Origin: an uncultured Actinomycetes bacterium
GTDB lineage: Bacteria; Actinomycetota; Thermoleophilia; Solirubrobacterales; Solirubrobacteraceae
Assembly: GCA_937888775.1 (NCBI GenBank)
Contig: CALAQT010000223.1
Location: 1-15,664, forward strand
Reading direction: 5' to 3'
Length of the DNA: 15,664 nucleotides
The translations under genes and the position numbers were made by a program. This document shows positions 7,047-15,664 of this stretch, piece by piece (the stretch's first letter is position 1; each line of letters starts with the position of its first letter). Under the pieces are notes generated by a model that saw only the letters and a list, made by a program, of their open reading frames with translations, was not told the origin of the DNA and searched no databases.

Positions 7047-7202
7047 GAACTGCTGCAAGACGCTCGCTGCGGACGGGGACTGCGCTTCGCGACGCAGGCG
7101 GGCCAGCCGGAAGCGGCGCAGCGGGGCTGCTCCAGACTCCGGCAGGCCCGTACGCCGATCGGCGATCAGAACGACCCTGGCTGTTGTGGCTTCACGATTC
7201 AT
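7035..7202 (-). CDS. Possible small hypothetical protein, 55 residues
   Basis: The frame from ATG 7202 gives an Arg-rich 55-residue product (it begins MNREATTARVVLIADRRTG and ends LQQFKRA). Support is weak. It ends exactly where the strong hairpin begins, and third positions are mostly G/C. There is no good ribosome binding site, and no known family is recognised. The frame stays open to 7268, so an upstream GTG or ATG could extend it. The sequence may be non-coding. Confidence 0.3.
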   Translation of the reverse strand: MNREATTARVVLIADRRTGLPESGAAPLRRFRLARLRREAQSPSAASVLQQFKRA

Positions 7203-7586
7203 GGTCGGAATGATCGCTTCTGGGCCCCGGAACCTCATTGGCCCCAGGGACAAACTTCTCCGGTCCACGTGGGCCGCGCGGCCCGCGACGTGCGGTTTTT
7301 CTCATGCAGGGGGCCGCGACATGCCGACAAGTTCGGGTAAGTACTGATCCTGATCAGCAGAATCCGCGTAACTGAGGGTGACGTCTAGGGTCGATAAACA
7401 CCATGTATGGCGATATCAACTCAGGCCAGACCTCGGGGCGATTTCCAGGACTCAGCTCGGGGGCGGTTTCCAGGGACCTAGGAACTTCCATTTCCCTTGC
7501 TAAAGCGCGCTAACATGTTTAACGACCGATCGAGTGTTGAGGCGCCACCGGTCAAGGATTCTACGGTTGGGCGGGCGCACAGGGCC
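7203..7586. other. Intergenic region upstream of the sugar transferase
   Basis: About 380 bases without a convincing gene. It holds a 14-base palindrome, GGGCCGCGCGGCCC (7271-7284), a small CTGATC/GATCAG inverted repeat (7344-7357) and two imperfect direct repeats (7432-7450 and 7456-7476). A weak promoter guess is TTGCTA (7497-7502), 17 bases, then TAACGA (7520-7525), which would place the transcript start before the chosen ATG 7587. Confidence 0.4.
7432..7476. repeat. Imperfect direct repeat pair, 24-bp period
   Basis: The first copy is CTCGGGGCGATTTCCAGGA at 7432-7450. The second, at 7456-7476, differs by extra Gs and one A-to-G change (core GGCGGTTTCCAGGG). It lies 20-100 bases upstream of the candidate starts of the sugar transferase gene, so an operator or a remnant of a mobile element are both possible. 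Confidence 0.5.
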
Positions 7587-9125
7587 ATGTCGTCTTCCGG
7601 AAGCGGGAAGCAATCGGCAGTTACAGATGAGGCACCACGGATGACCCCACCTCCTGGAGTAACGCACGCGGCTGCCCGTGTCGGTCTCGGTCGCAGTGCC
7701 CGGAGCGTTGCGGTCAACCGCCGGCTCATCCACCTGCTGGACATGCGGACGTGGGGGACGACCCGCCTGGTCATCGACCTGATCGTCCTCTACGTGGCCG
7801 CCAGCGCCGCCCTGCTGGGTGATCCGTCAATTCACGCGGACTGGAGGGATCGACTGCTGGTGATCGCCTTCCCGCTGCTGGTACTGACCATCATGCATGC
7901 TCGCCGCAGCTTCGAGGATCGGCTCAAGGGGTCTCTGCTGGACTCAACCTCTCAGGTGCTGGGCAGCGTGTCTCTCGCGGCGATGCTGACCATCGCCCTG
8001 GACTCGGCCTTCAGCGCGTCGCATCCCCTCGCGCTCGCGCTTCGCCTGTGGCTGTTCGCGGTCGTGTATCTCGGCACCGAGCGTGCGGTGCTGATGTCCC
8101 TGCGTCGGCACGCCATGAGCAAGGACGCCTTCTCGATTCCCACCCTGATCGTCGGCGCCGGCGTGATCGGAGCCCGCCTGGTGATGCGGCTCACGGCCGA
8201 GCGCGGCTACGGGCTGCGGCCGGTCGGGTTCCTCGATGCCGATCCGATGCCGGTTCCCCAGCGCCTCGGCATGCCGGCCATTCCCGTGCTCGGTGGTCCC
8301 GATGCCCTGCTGGACGCGGTGCAGCAGACTGGCGCGCGCCACATCATCCTGGCCTTTTCCTCCGAGCCCGACCACGTTCTGGTCTCCAAGGTCCGTGAGT
8401 GCCAGGAGCTGGGGATCGAGGTCTCGCTGGTGCCGCGGCTCTACGAGGCGATCAATGACCGCACGACGCTCGATCACGTAGGTGGTCTGCCCCTGCTGAC
8501 GCTGCACTCCGTGGATCCGCGCGGGTGGCAGTTCGCGATCAAGCACGCGTTCGACCGCGGCCTGGCTCTGCTGCTGCTGCTGCTGGCGGCTCCGGCTGTG
8601 GCCGTGATCGCGCTCCTGGTTGACATGACCTCCCCGGGCCCGGTGTTCTTCCGTCAGCGCCGCGTCGGGCGCGATGGTCATGAGTTCGACCTGTTCAAGT
8701 TCCGCACCATGCGCCTGCCCGACAGCGAGCTCGACTTTGAGCCTGAAGACGGCTTTGCCCCCGGGGGGATCGAGGGCATCGACCGGCGCACACGGGTCGG
8801 GCGCGTTCTGCGTGAGCTGTCCCTGGACGAGCTGCCGCAGCTGCTGAACGTCCTCCGCGGTGACATGAGCCTGGTTGGTCCTCGTCCGGAGCGGCCCGAG
8901 TACGTGGCCCGCTTTGCGCGTGACGTCGCTCGCTACGAGGACCGGCATCGGGTCAAGTCAGGCATCACCGGTTGGGCTCAGGTCCACGGGCTCCGCGGAC
9001 AGACCTCGATCGCCGACCGTGTCGAGTGGGACAACTTCTACATTCAGAACTGGTCGCTGCGGTTCGATCTACGGATCCTCGTGCTGACCGTCGCGGAGGT
9101 CCTGCGGCTCCGCGACAGCGCCTGA
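7587..9125 (+). CDS. Polyprenyl glycosylphosphotransferase (exopolysaccharide initiating sugar transferase)
   Basis: About 512 residues. It moves a sugar-1-phosphate from a nucleotide sugar to the lipid carrier undecaprenyl phosphate, the first step of exopolysaccharide or O-antigen units. Four N-terminal membrane segments are visible (including [17 protein letters not shown] and [14 protein letters not shown]). Next comes a Rossmann-like middle domain with [13 protein letters not shown], then a membrane hairpin and the bacterial sugar transferase domain: [52 protein letters not shown] and [14 protein letters not shown]. The C-terminal part is complete and normal. The start is uncertain: ATG 7587 has AGGG just upstream, while ATG 7515 or ATG 7641 are alternatives, because the first 60-odd residues are low in recognisable content. 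It converges with the minus-strand cluster, ten bases apart, and the donor sugar cannot be read from sequence. Confidence 0.93.
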   Translation: MSSSGSGKQSAVTDEAPRMTPPPGVTHAAARVGLGRSARSVAVNRRLIHLLDMRTWGTTRLVIDLIVLYVAASAALLGDPSIHADWRDRLLVIAFPLLVLTIMHARRSFEDRLKGSLLDSTSQVLGSVSLAAMLTIALDSAFSASHPLALALRLWLFAVVYLGTERAVLMSLRRHAMSKDAFSIPTLIVGAGVIGARLVMRLTAERGYGLRPVGFLDADPMPVPQRLGMPAIPVLGGPDALLDAVQQTGARHIILAFSSEPDHVLVSKVRECQELGIEVSLVPRLYEAINDRTTLDHVGGLPLLTLHSVDPRGWQFAIKHAFDRGLALLLLLLAAPAVAVIALLVDMTSPGPVFFRQRRVGRDGHEFDLFKFRTMRLPDSELDFEPEDGFAPGGIEGIDRRTRVGRVLRELSLDELPQLLNVLRGDMSLVGPRPERPEYVARFARDVARYEDRHRVKSGITGWAQVHGLRGQTSIADRVEWDNFYIQNWSLRFDLRILVLTVAEVLRLRDSA

Positions 9126-9135
9126 TCCCGGACGT

Positions 9136-10475
9136 TCAGAACGACAAGCTGACCGGCGGCTGACGACGGCCCGCAGCCCGGCGGGCGACGGCCGGCGCCG
9201 CGTACCAGGTGCCGACGACGAAGCGCATCACCGGCCCGAAGCTGCGCGCCGCCGCCGCGCCCATGAAGTGCAGCCCGGCGACCGAGGACTCGAGGCCGGG
9301 ACCGAGCACCGGGTAGCCGCCCGCCAGCTTGAGCTCTGCAGCCAATCCGCGGTCCAGGACGGGTAGCGGCGCACGTCGACCGTGTAGCCGGTTCCGAGCA
9401 GCACGTGGTCCACCGTCCGACTCGAGCCATCGATCAGGTCCAGCCTCACGGCGCCGTCCCGCTCCGTCGCGTCGACCACCGCGGCACCGCAGGAGATCGG
9501 GACCTCCGCGAGCCGGGAGGCCAGCCAGCCGGAGGCCGCTGGCCGGATGCAGCGGAACGAGACGGTCGGCTGGAGCGACTCGGGAACGTGACGGAACACG
9601 TCGGGCGCGGCTGCGATCCAGCCGGTCACGCGGCCACCGACATCGGTCGGCGGCGGCGAGATGGGCAACGCTCGCCAACGCGTGGCGGGCGCAGGGGCGT
9701 CGTTGCCATCGCCGAGCCAGTAAATCGACTCGGCTGGTGCCAGGACCTCAGGGACGGCACCGGCTTCGTGGAGCAGCGCGGCGCACTCCAGAGCACTCTG
9801 GCCGGCGCCGATCACGGCCACCCGGCGCCCGGCGAAGCCGCCCAGGTCGCTGTGCTCGTATGCGTGCGACCGGACCGCTTCAGGCAGCTGGGCGAACGGT
9901 GCGGGGCAGGTCGTGAACGGAGAGGAGCTGCGTGTCAGTCGCCGCCACTCCTCCGGAGTCGCCTGCGCCCGTACACCTGCCCAGAACCAAACGTCCAAAG
10001 ACAGTGTCATCACCTCAGGCCCCTTGACGACGGCGCGGGCCAGGGTGGCGAGGCGGGGAACGTGAACCAGCAGTCGTCGCGCAAGTCGGCCGCGCCATCC
10101 GGCGTTGAACCATGCTCCGATCTGCATCTCCGAAATCAGCGAGGGCATCGCCCTTGAGATGTCGACCGACGACCGCCCTCGATCGAACGCGAACCGCTCG
10201 GACGCACGGACGGAGTCGGACAGCACCGGCTCACCCCATGTGAGGCGTTCGCCCGCGCGACGGAGCAGGACTGCGACGGCTTCGGCGCGGGCGCTGCCTT
10301 CGGGAAGCGCGGCGGCACCGATCTCGGTCTCCCGGCTCGGTTCGACGGAAACCTGAGCGACGATCCCGCCAAGCGGTCCCACCAGCGGCTGGAGGTACCC
10401 CTGCGGGTGGTGTTCGGCGGCGGACACCTCGTCCCGGATACCGCCAGGCGGTCTGAGGGCATGAACGGTCGCCAC
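9136..10475 (-). pseudogene. Broken FAD/NAD(P)-dependent oxidoreductase-like gene, chimeric and frameshifted
   Basis: From about residue 190 (PAPFAQLPEAVRSH) the product matches flavin-dependent, GxGxxG-type oxidoreductases: AGRRVAVIGAGQSALECAA (about 216-233), then DHVLLGTGY (about 356-364). Near 9355-9363 the frame must shift by one missing base to reach the expected tail (LDRGLAAELKLAGGYPVLG, then SSVAGLHFMGAAAARSFGP), ending at TGA 9136. Unshifted, it runs to 9228 in R/S-rich nonsense. The N-terminal FAD-binding Rossmann domain is absent. Residues 1-185 are a different, unrecognised sequence (VWFWAGVRAQATPEEWRRLT) that faintly recalls the lead-in of some actinobacterial polysaccharide deacetylases; that resemblance is a memory-level impression. 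The likely start is GTG 10475. It looks like an in-frame deletion fusion of two genes, probably non-functional as a flavoenzyme. Confidence 0.65.
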
Positions 10476-10491
10476 GGTGCTGGTTTGACTC

Positions 10492-11546
10492 CTACGAGCG
10501 CCGAAAGCGGAAGCCGCCGGCACCGATCCAGTAGCGGCGCTGGCGGCGCGTCAGGATGGCTTGGGTGACAGCCGGTGCCACAACGGACAGGAGGGCGAAG
10601 GCGCGGACCCTGAGCGATTGCTGGGAATCGGTCATGACGTGGAATGATCGTGAACGGGCGTCACCGGCGCGTTCGAGGATCGCGTCCTTGGCCTCTCCCC
10701 ACGCGATCTCTCGCCGATCGTGTCGGCGGTCCGTTCCGCCCGCTGGCGCTCGGACGCCGTCAGCGAAGGGTGCTCGAGAATTCGCCCACAGGTCATCAGT
10801 CGCCCTCGCGCCTGGTGAAGCCGCTTTGCGGAAAGCGTCGCCTCATGGAGTCGGTACGTCGCGAGCGGCTCGTTGACCAATCCGATCGCCGAGCCGGCGA
10901 GGATCAGGCGGGCCCACAGCTCCCAGTCGCTGGTCCACCGAATGCTCTCGTCGAACCCGCCAACCTCGACGAATCGCGCGCGCCGGACCGCTGTGTGCCC
11001 GAACACGAAGTTGCGCTCGAGGATGGCTTCGCGCTGGTTCGCCGTCTCGAAGGGATTCGCGTCGTGGTAGAACCGACTAAAGATCTGCCCATGCGACGAG
11101 ACCCAGGCATCGGTCGTCAGCACATCGATGTCGGGACGTACGACGGCAAGATCGCCGAGCGCTTCGAGGCGCTCAGGGGCGAACACGTCGTCTGCTCCGA
11201 TGAAGCAAACGTAGTCTCCGGATGCGGCCTCGACGCCGGCATTCATGGTGGCTGCCGCGCCTCGGTGTTCCCGGCGCAGGAGCGTCACGCGTGAGCCGAA
11301 CAGGCCAACGGCCGACTCGATGTCGTCGGGCGAGCCGTCATCGACGACGATGACCTCGAGGGCCGGGACTGTCTGATCGAGCACCGATCGGATTGCGTCT
11401 CCGATCATGTCCGCCACCTGGTAGGCCGCGATCACCACCGAGAAGCTGGGAACCTCCGTCAGCGCGACGACCGGCGCCACCGGCTCCGGCGCGAGAATCT
11501 CCCTTATCGAGCCGGGCTGAGAGCTAGATGACTGGACGGATGTCAT
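10492..11546 (-). CDS. Family 2 glycosyltransferase, frameshifted near its C-terminus
   Basis: A GT-A fold glycosyltransferase with SFSVVIAAYQVADMIGDAI, a donor-site VVDDGSPDD, the metal motif in FIGADDVFAPERLEAL and a late FDESIRWTSDWELWARL. It probably adds a sugar in the cytoplasm to the lipid-linked polysaccharide. As written it ends at TGA 10632 in an R/S/T-rich tail. The alternative frame instead gives REIAWGEAKDAILERAGDAR, then a hydrophobic-basic helix (VRAFALLSVVAPAVTQAIL) to TAG 10492, typical of the C-terminus of this group. One missing base near 10708-10720 reconciles them, for about 351 residues. The chosen start is ATG 11546. A GTG at 11645 overlaps the preceding gene as GTGA but adds 33 Arg-rich residues that look non-coding. 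Confidence 0.85.
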
Positions 11547-11641
11547 GTGCGCGGACCGCGTTCCCCCGGCTCGGTTGACCATACGATAGCGGCGTGCACG
11601 CGAGCGGCGGCACCGCGGCGTTCGGAGCGGGGGTGTCACCG

Positions 11642-13894
11642 TCACTCGCAGAGCTTTCGGTACACGAGTTCATATTCGTTCGCCATGCGCTTCCGTGTGA
11701 ACACGGCTCGTGCCAGCTCTCGGCCCCTTGCTCCCATCCGCTGACCAACCTCGGGGTCGAGCACCCGCCTGATTGCGTTGACAAGCGCGCCGACATCACC
11801 CGCGGGCACCAGGACTCCCGTCTCGCCATCGACGACGGCCTCCGCAACGCTTCCGACATCGCTGGCTACGACGGGAATGCCCGCGTGCATCGCTTCGAGC
11901 ACCACGAGCGGCAACGCCTCGAAGCGCGACGGCAAGACGAACGCGTCGATCGAGCGAAGAACCTCCGCCGGGCCCTCGATCGAACCGATCAGCCGAACCC
12001 GGTCGCCGAGCCCGAGATCGTCGTGCAGGCGCGCGAGGTGCAGGCGCTCGGGACCGTCGCCGGCGATGACGGCAGCGACCTCCGGCAGATCGGCCAGAGC
12101 ATGAAGCAGAACGTCGAATCCCTTTTGGGGCGTCAGGCGGCCAATCGCGCCGACCGTTGCCCGTTCGGTCGACTCGCGCCGGCGAACGACCATGCCGTCG
12201 GCGCGGACGCCGTTCTGGATCACCGTGATCGCGCCGGGCCGGAGTCCGATCAGACGCTCCAATTCTCGAGCTGATCGGTGCCCGACCGCAAGGTGGGCGT
12301 CAAGGCGGCCAGACGTCAGGCGTTCGAGGCGGCGCTGAAGCGACGCCGTCGTAGGTGTCGGCAAGTGCTCCAGTGCGACGACCCTGACACCGGGCGTGAG
12401 AGTCGCAGCCGTCAGTCCGTACTGACATGACCACGGGTGGCGCAGGTTGGCCTGGAACACATCGGGATTCAACCTTCGCAGCGCGCGCCAGTGCGCGACA
12501 AACCCGCGCAGGTCGCTCTTGCCGTGCACGGGCGCGACCAGGCATGTTCGCGCCCCTTCTCGCGCCCGCGCGACCCACGCGACGACCGTTGGGCAGACCC
12601 CCATGACGACCACGTCGATCTCCTCATCGAGTTCGCTCAGCAGATCTGCGAGAACCTGCTCGGCGCCGCCAAGCTCCGTCGCGTCTGTATAGAACACGAG
12701 CCGCAGCCGTCGCGCGGGGCGGCGTGCGCTCAACGCCTGTCTGTAGACGGCGAGGTGCTTGGCACCGACCTTGTAGGTTGACGGTGGCGCGGGAGGTGGC
12801 GGGCGCAGCGCAGCGGTCACGGCCGTCGCCCAGACCCCGATCTCACGCGGAAGCACGACACCGGCTCCGGAGGCAACAACGGACGCCGCGAGCTGCGGCA
12901 CGTCGGAGGCAATCACGGGGACGCCAAACGCGCGAGCGAGATGGACGAAACCGCTGTCGCTGGCTTCTCGATATGGCAGCAACAGCGCGTCCGCCGCCGA
13001 CAGGGCCAGCATCAGGTCGTCATCGCTCGCGTACCCCAGGCGCAGTTCGACCTGCTCGCTCGATGCCAACCGCTCGAGCACGGGCCGCTCCTCCTCGGCC
13101 ATCAACTCGCCCATGACGAGCAACCGCGGGGCGGTCGAGCCGAGCGCCTCCCAGACGTCCGCCAGCAGTCCGTAGCCTTTGTAGGATCGGATGAAACCGA
13201 GGGCGCAGAGCAGCCTCCCATCGACCGAGAGTCCGAGACGGGCCCGCGCCTCCGGCCGCGGCACCGGTTCAATGTCCCCCGGCACCGGATGCTCGATCGC
13301 AGCGGCGTGAACCCCTGCGATCGCCAATAGTTGCTCCGCGGCTGGGCGCGTGAACACGATCACTCGGTCGGCCGATCGATAGATCGCCGCGAACCTGCCA
13401 CGATCTGCGTCCGTACGTTCAAACGGAAGGACGTCGTGTGCGGTCCAGACCACCGGCCGCCGTCGCGCAATGAGGCGGACCAGGCGCGCGTCGAACCGGC
13501 GGTTGATCTGAGCCTGAAAGTGAACAACGTCAGGGTTCAGACGCCTGACAGCCCGAGTGATGATCATCGCCGATCGCGCCCATGCAAGGGCGCGGCGGGC
13601 ATAGAAACCGAGGCCGGCATCGGCAGGTCGTCCCCACCGCTGCGCCGGTAGCCGCCGCTCCACTGCAACCGCGCGGGTTGACACTTCCAGCGCGGTGCTG
13701 CCGAGGACGATCGGATCGCCGCCTGCGATCTTCAGCGCGTTCGCGATCATGGCCGTGTAGGCAACGATTCCCCCATGCGAAGAGGGATCAACGACGAGGA
13801 TGCGGATCCCGTCGGCAGTCGCTTGGCGCGCGGGTACCGACGCGCGCCTGGGCCGTCGGGACCGTGCGCCACGTAGCCTTGGGCGAGGGTTCAA
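11642..13894 (-). CDS. Fused tandem family 4 glycosyltransferase (two GT-B units)
   Basis: About 750 residues with two complete GT4-type units in one frame. Unit 1 (about 30-390) opens with RILVVDPSSHGGIVAYTAMI and has LGFIRSYKGYG and LPYREASDSGFVHLARAFG. Its usual second Glu of the E-x7-E motif is missing. Unit 2 (about 395-750) opens with LRLVFYTDATELGGAEQVL and has GAIGRLTPQKGFDVLLHAL, IAGDGPERLHL and a good E-x7-E in FEALPLVVLEAM. The two probably add successive sugars to the lipid-linked repeat. There is no start codon or gap at the junction (LSARRPARRLRLVF). The only start in frame near the catalytic domain is TTG 13894, overlapping the flippase stop as TTGA. The Arg-rich first 25 residues make that start tentative. 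Confidence 0.85.
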   Translation of the reverse strand: MNPRPRLRGARSRRPRRASVPARQATADGIRILVVDPSSHGGIVAYTAMIANALKIAGGDPIVLGSTALEVSTRAVAVERRLPAQRWGRPADAGLGFYARRALAWARSAMIITRAVRRLNPDVVHFQAQINRRFDARLVRLIARRRPVVWTAHDVLPFERTDADRGRFAAIYRSADRVIVFTRPAAEQLLAIAGVHAAAIEHPVPGDIEPVPRPEARARLGLSVDGRLLCALGFIRSYKGYGLLADVWEALGSTAPRLLVMGELMAEEERPVLERLASSEQVELRLGYASDDDLMLALSAADALLLPYREASDSGFVHLARAFGVPVIASDVPQLAASVVASGAGVVLPREIGVWATAVTAALRPPPPAPPSTYKVGAKHLAVYRQALSARRPARRLRLVFYTDATELGGAEQVLADLLSELDEEIDVVVMGVCPTVVAWVARAREGARTCLVAPVHGKSDLRGFVAHWRALRRLNPDVFQANLRHPWSCQYGLTAATLTPGVRVVALEHLPTPTTASLQRRLERLTSGRLDAHLAVGHRSARELERLIGLRPGAITVIQNGVRADGMVVRRRESTERATVGAIGRLTPQKGFDVLLHALADLPEVAAVIAGDGPERLHLARLHDDLGLGDRVRLIGSIEGPAEVLRSIDAFVLPSRFEALPLVVLEAMHAGIPVVASDVGSVAEAVVDGETGVLVPAGDVGALVNAIRRVLDPEVGQRMGARGRELARAVFTRKRMANEYELVYRKLCE

Positions 13895-15468
13895 TGGGCG
13901 CGCCCGGGCAGGACCATGTCGACGACGAGGGATCGCTCGGCGGCCGAGAGGCCGGTCACGAACAGCACCATGGCGTACGTGACGAGCATCGCGGCGCCGG
14001 CAGCGGCAACTTGCAGCAATCCCGATAGGCCCCCGTGGCTCAGCAGCAGACCGACACCGATCGCGGCAATCGACGGCGGCAGATGGGCACGCACGACAAC
14101 GGAAATCAGGCCAGCCATCGAGATCTGCGTCGCCCGACAGGAATAGGGCACGGTCAGACCAAGGTTGGCGATGACCGCGGCGATCAGTGTTGCGAGTGCG
14201 ACCCCCTGGAGCCCGATCGTCAAGCCCAGTGCGATGCTCAGTGGAAAGTTCATTCCAGCCTCTACAACGGCAAAGAATGCCGGGACCTTGACGTTTCCCA
14301 TCCCGTTCAGGACATTGACGAGCGTTCCTGCGATGGACGTGACGACGACGGCCCCAGAGAGGTAGACGACGACGAGCGCGGCTGAGCTGAACCCAGGTCC
14401 AACCCACGCGTCGAGCGCCGGCTTGGCGAGGACGGCGAGGATGACATTGATTGGAACAGCGACGGCCATGCTCATGCGCGTGCCTGTGAACACCGCTCTG
14501 CGCAGCCCGTCGTGATCGCCTGCGGCGGCCAGCCGCGACGCCTCCGGATAGAAGATCGCCTGCACAGCATCCGTCAGGCTCTTGGTGAGACTAGCGAGCT
14601 TCAGACCGACGGCGTAGATGCCCGCCTCCGGCACGCCGACGACAATGCCGACAACGATGCTGTCAATCTGGCCGATAACCGTTATGGCAACTTCGTGGAC
14701 AGCCAACCACCCCGACATACTGAGCAGCGTCCTGACCAGCTTGCGATCGAAGTAACGGCGCTTGAGAACATTGGTGCCGAGCAGTCGCCGCGCGAACAGG
14801 TAGCGCGACAGCTGCCCGAGGAGACTAAAACCAAGCAAGCAGATGCCTAATGGGATCAGGCCGCCGCCGAGCGCGATCACAACAATCCACCCAACGGCCT
14901 GCGCGATTGACGTGCCGGCCACCGTCAGATTCAGCAGGTCATACCGTTGCAACCCGATCAGTGTCGTTCCGAACACGTCAGTCGGCAGCGAGAAGGCCAG
15001 GTCGATCGTCGTCAGCAGGGCCACGACCATGCCCGGCACCACCAGGTCGTGCGGGACGTCGAAGATGCGCGGGAACAGGAGGGCGAGTCCTGGGGAGATC
15101 AGCAAGAGAAACGCGCCGGGAACCATCAGCGACAACGCTGACGTCGCAACAACCGACCGCAGCCGGTGAGTATCGCGCCGCTCGTTCTCCACGGCGATGT
15201 AGCGGATCGTCGCTCCCCCGAAGCCCAGATGCAGCAGACTGAAGTACTGGATCGCCGAGGTCGCCAGGACCCAGACTCCGTAGCCCTCCGCACCGAGGCC
15301 CCGTACCATGATCGGCGTCAGGCCAAGCGCCAGGATAAGCGAGACACCGGCGCCTGCGTAGTTGCTCAAGGCGTTGCGTCCAAAGTGCCGCGGAAGACTC
15401 GTCGTGACGGTCCTAGGCTCGTCCTCCGTGCGATCCACAGCGACGAGGTTACCTACCGAGTTGACCAC
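13891..15468 (-). CDS. Polysaccharide flippase (Wzx/MATE-like, MOP superfamily)
   Basis: About 525 residues, largely membrane. Hydrophobic segments alternate through the length, consistent with 12-14 helices, beginning with GRNALSNYAGAGVSLILALGLTPI, the usual N-terminal helix of polysaccharide-type MOP exporters. Characteristic loops include MVRGLGAEGYGVWVLATS and VVGVPEAGIYAVGLKLASL. It would flip the lipid-linked saccharide across the cytoplasmic membrane. The open frame extends to ATG 15654, but the first 60 residues are basic and unlike protein. GTG 15468 is chosen, and GTG 15438 is an alternative. The gene overlaps the next glycosyltransferase by four bases, so they are one operon. It is intact in this sequence. 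Confidence 0.88.
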   Translation of the reverse strand: MVNSVGNLVAVDRTEDEPRTVTTSLPRHFGRNALSNYAGAGVSLILALGLTPIMVRGLGAEGYGVWVLATSAIQYFSLLHLGFGGATIRYIAVENERRDTHRLRSVVATSALSLMVPGAFLLLISPGLALLFPRIFDVPHDLVVPGMVVALLTTIDLAFSLPTDVFGTTLIGLQRYDLLNLTVAGTSIAQAVGWIVVIALGGGLIPLGICLLGFSLLGQLSRYLFARRLLGTNVLKRRYFDRKLVRTLLSMSGWLAVHEVAITVIGQIDSIVVGIVVGVPEAGIYAVGLKLASLTKSLTDAVQAIFYPEASRLAAAGDHDGLRRAVFTGTRMSMAVAVPINVILAVLAKPALDAWVGPGFSSAALVVVYLSGAVVVTSIAGTLVNVLNGMGNVKVPAFFAVVEAGMNFPLSIALGLTIGLQGVALATLIAAVIANLGLTVPYSCRATQISMAGLISVVVRAHLPPSIAAIGVGLLLSHGGLSGLLQVAAAGAAMLVTYAMVLFVTGLSAAERSLVVDMVLPGRAH

Positions 15469-15664
15469 TCGACTGCGATCCTCCCGATCTTCCGGACACC
15501 GGGGGTCTGACGCTCGGGCTATGACGAGTCGACGACCGGCCCGACTGGCCAAGGATTCGCAGATGCGTGGCCGGCCGAGGACGTCCCTGCGACCTGGGAG
15601 AAGAATTGCGGCTCTCTCGGCATCGATGTGGTCAGGTTTCGGCTTTCTGGCCATGGGACCGGGT
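15469..15664. other. Upstream flank of the flippase operon
   Basis: About 196 bases to the window edge. One frame is open through it (ATG 15654) in phase with the flippase, but its product is basic and shows no family resemblance. It probably holds the operon promoter, though no clear -35/-10 pair was identified. Confidence 0.35.

Noticed and set aside
7570..7650. GCACAGGG and nearby GGGAAGCAA, resembling part of a cyclic-di-GMP riboswitch
   Set aside because: The conserved GCAAACC segment, the GNRA loop and the pairing that closes the second stem are not there, and the region is probably coding.
7944..8948. Minus-strand open frame of 334 codons
   Set aside because: It is opposite the sugar transferase gene. 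Its Gln/Arg/His-rich product has no domain, so it is a shadow frame.
11547..11645. Longer GT2 start at GTG 11645
   Set aside because: The GTGA overlap is attractive, but the added 33 residues are Arg-rich and unlike a glycosyltransferase N-terminus. It is kept only as an alternative.
13895..14407. N-terminal extension of the tandem glycosyltransferase inside the flippase gene
   Set aside because: This part overlaps the well-supported flippase in another frame and encodes Arg/Cys-rich sequence without domains.

Overview
This is a GC-rich stretch, about two-thirds G+C by eye, that reads as a contig from a high-GC actinobacterium. The gene set (ilvBN, a probable menF, the polyprenyl sugar transferase, the glycosyltransferases) and the protein style would fit Thermoleophilia/Solirubrobacterales-like bacteria, but that placement is inference. 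Bases 1-53 are not genomic. They are an Illumina P7 adapter with its index, so the genome begins at base 54 and cuts off an isochorismate-synthase-like gene.

Layout. (1) Minus strand, 3801 down to 54: a tight operon of holo-ACP synthase, a small carrier protein, a class II aminoacyl-tRNA-synthetase-like amino acid:[carrier protein] ligase, a 602-residue protein with two alpha/beta-hydrolase domains, then the menF-like fragment. The first three genes overlap as ATGA once a single missing base is restored in each. (2) 3802-4103: spacer holding three 56-bp tandem repeats, apparently copied from the 3' end of ilvN. (3) Minus strand: ilvB then ilvN, the acetolactate synthase subunits for branched-chain amino acids, with two small membrane-protein genes upstream (6459-6959). 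(4) 6960-7586: mostly non-coding, with one possible small gene, a strong hairpin and repeats. (5) Plus strand 7587-9125: a polyprenyl glycosylphosphotransferase that starts an exopolysaccharide or O-glycan. (6) Minus strand 15468 down to 9136, converging on it: a Wzx-like flippase, a tandem two-domain GT4 glycosyltransferase, a GT2 glycosyltransferase and a broken oxidoreductase-like gene.

How the genes work together. Regions 5 and 6 form one surface-polysaccharide cluster: the plus-strand enzyme loads the first sugar on the lipid carrier, the glycosyltransferases extend it and the flippase exports it. The acpS-ACP-ligase-hydrolase operon is the most unusual part. By family precedent the ligase loads an activated amino acid onto the phosphopantetheine arm of the carrier, and the hydrolase protein is a candidate to release or transfer it. 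The end product is unknown.

Caution. At least four and probably five genes (acpS, the carrier protein, probably the ligase, GT2, the oxidoreductase) need one added base each to give full-length products. This is either low base quality in the assembly or real gene decay, and the reads are needed to decide.
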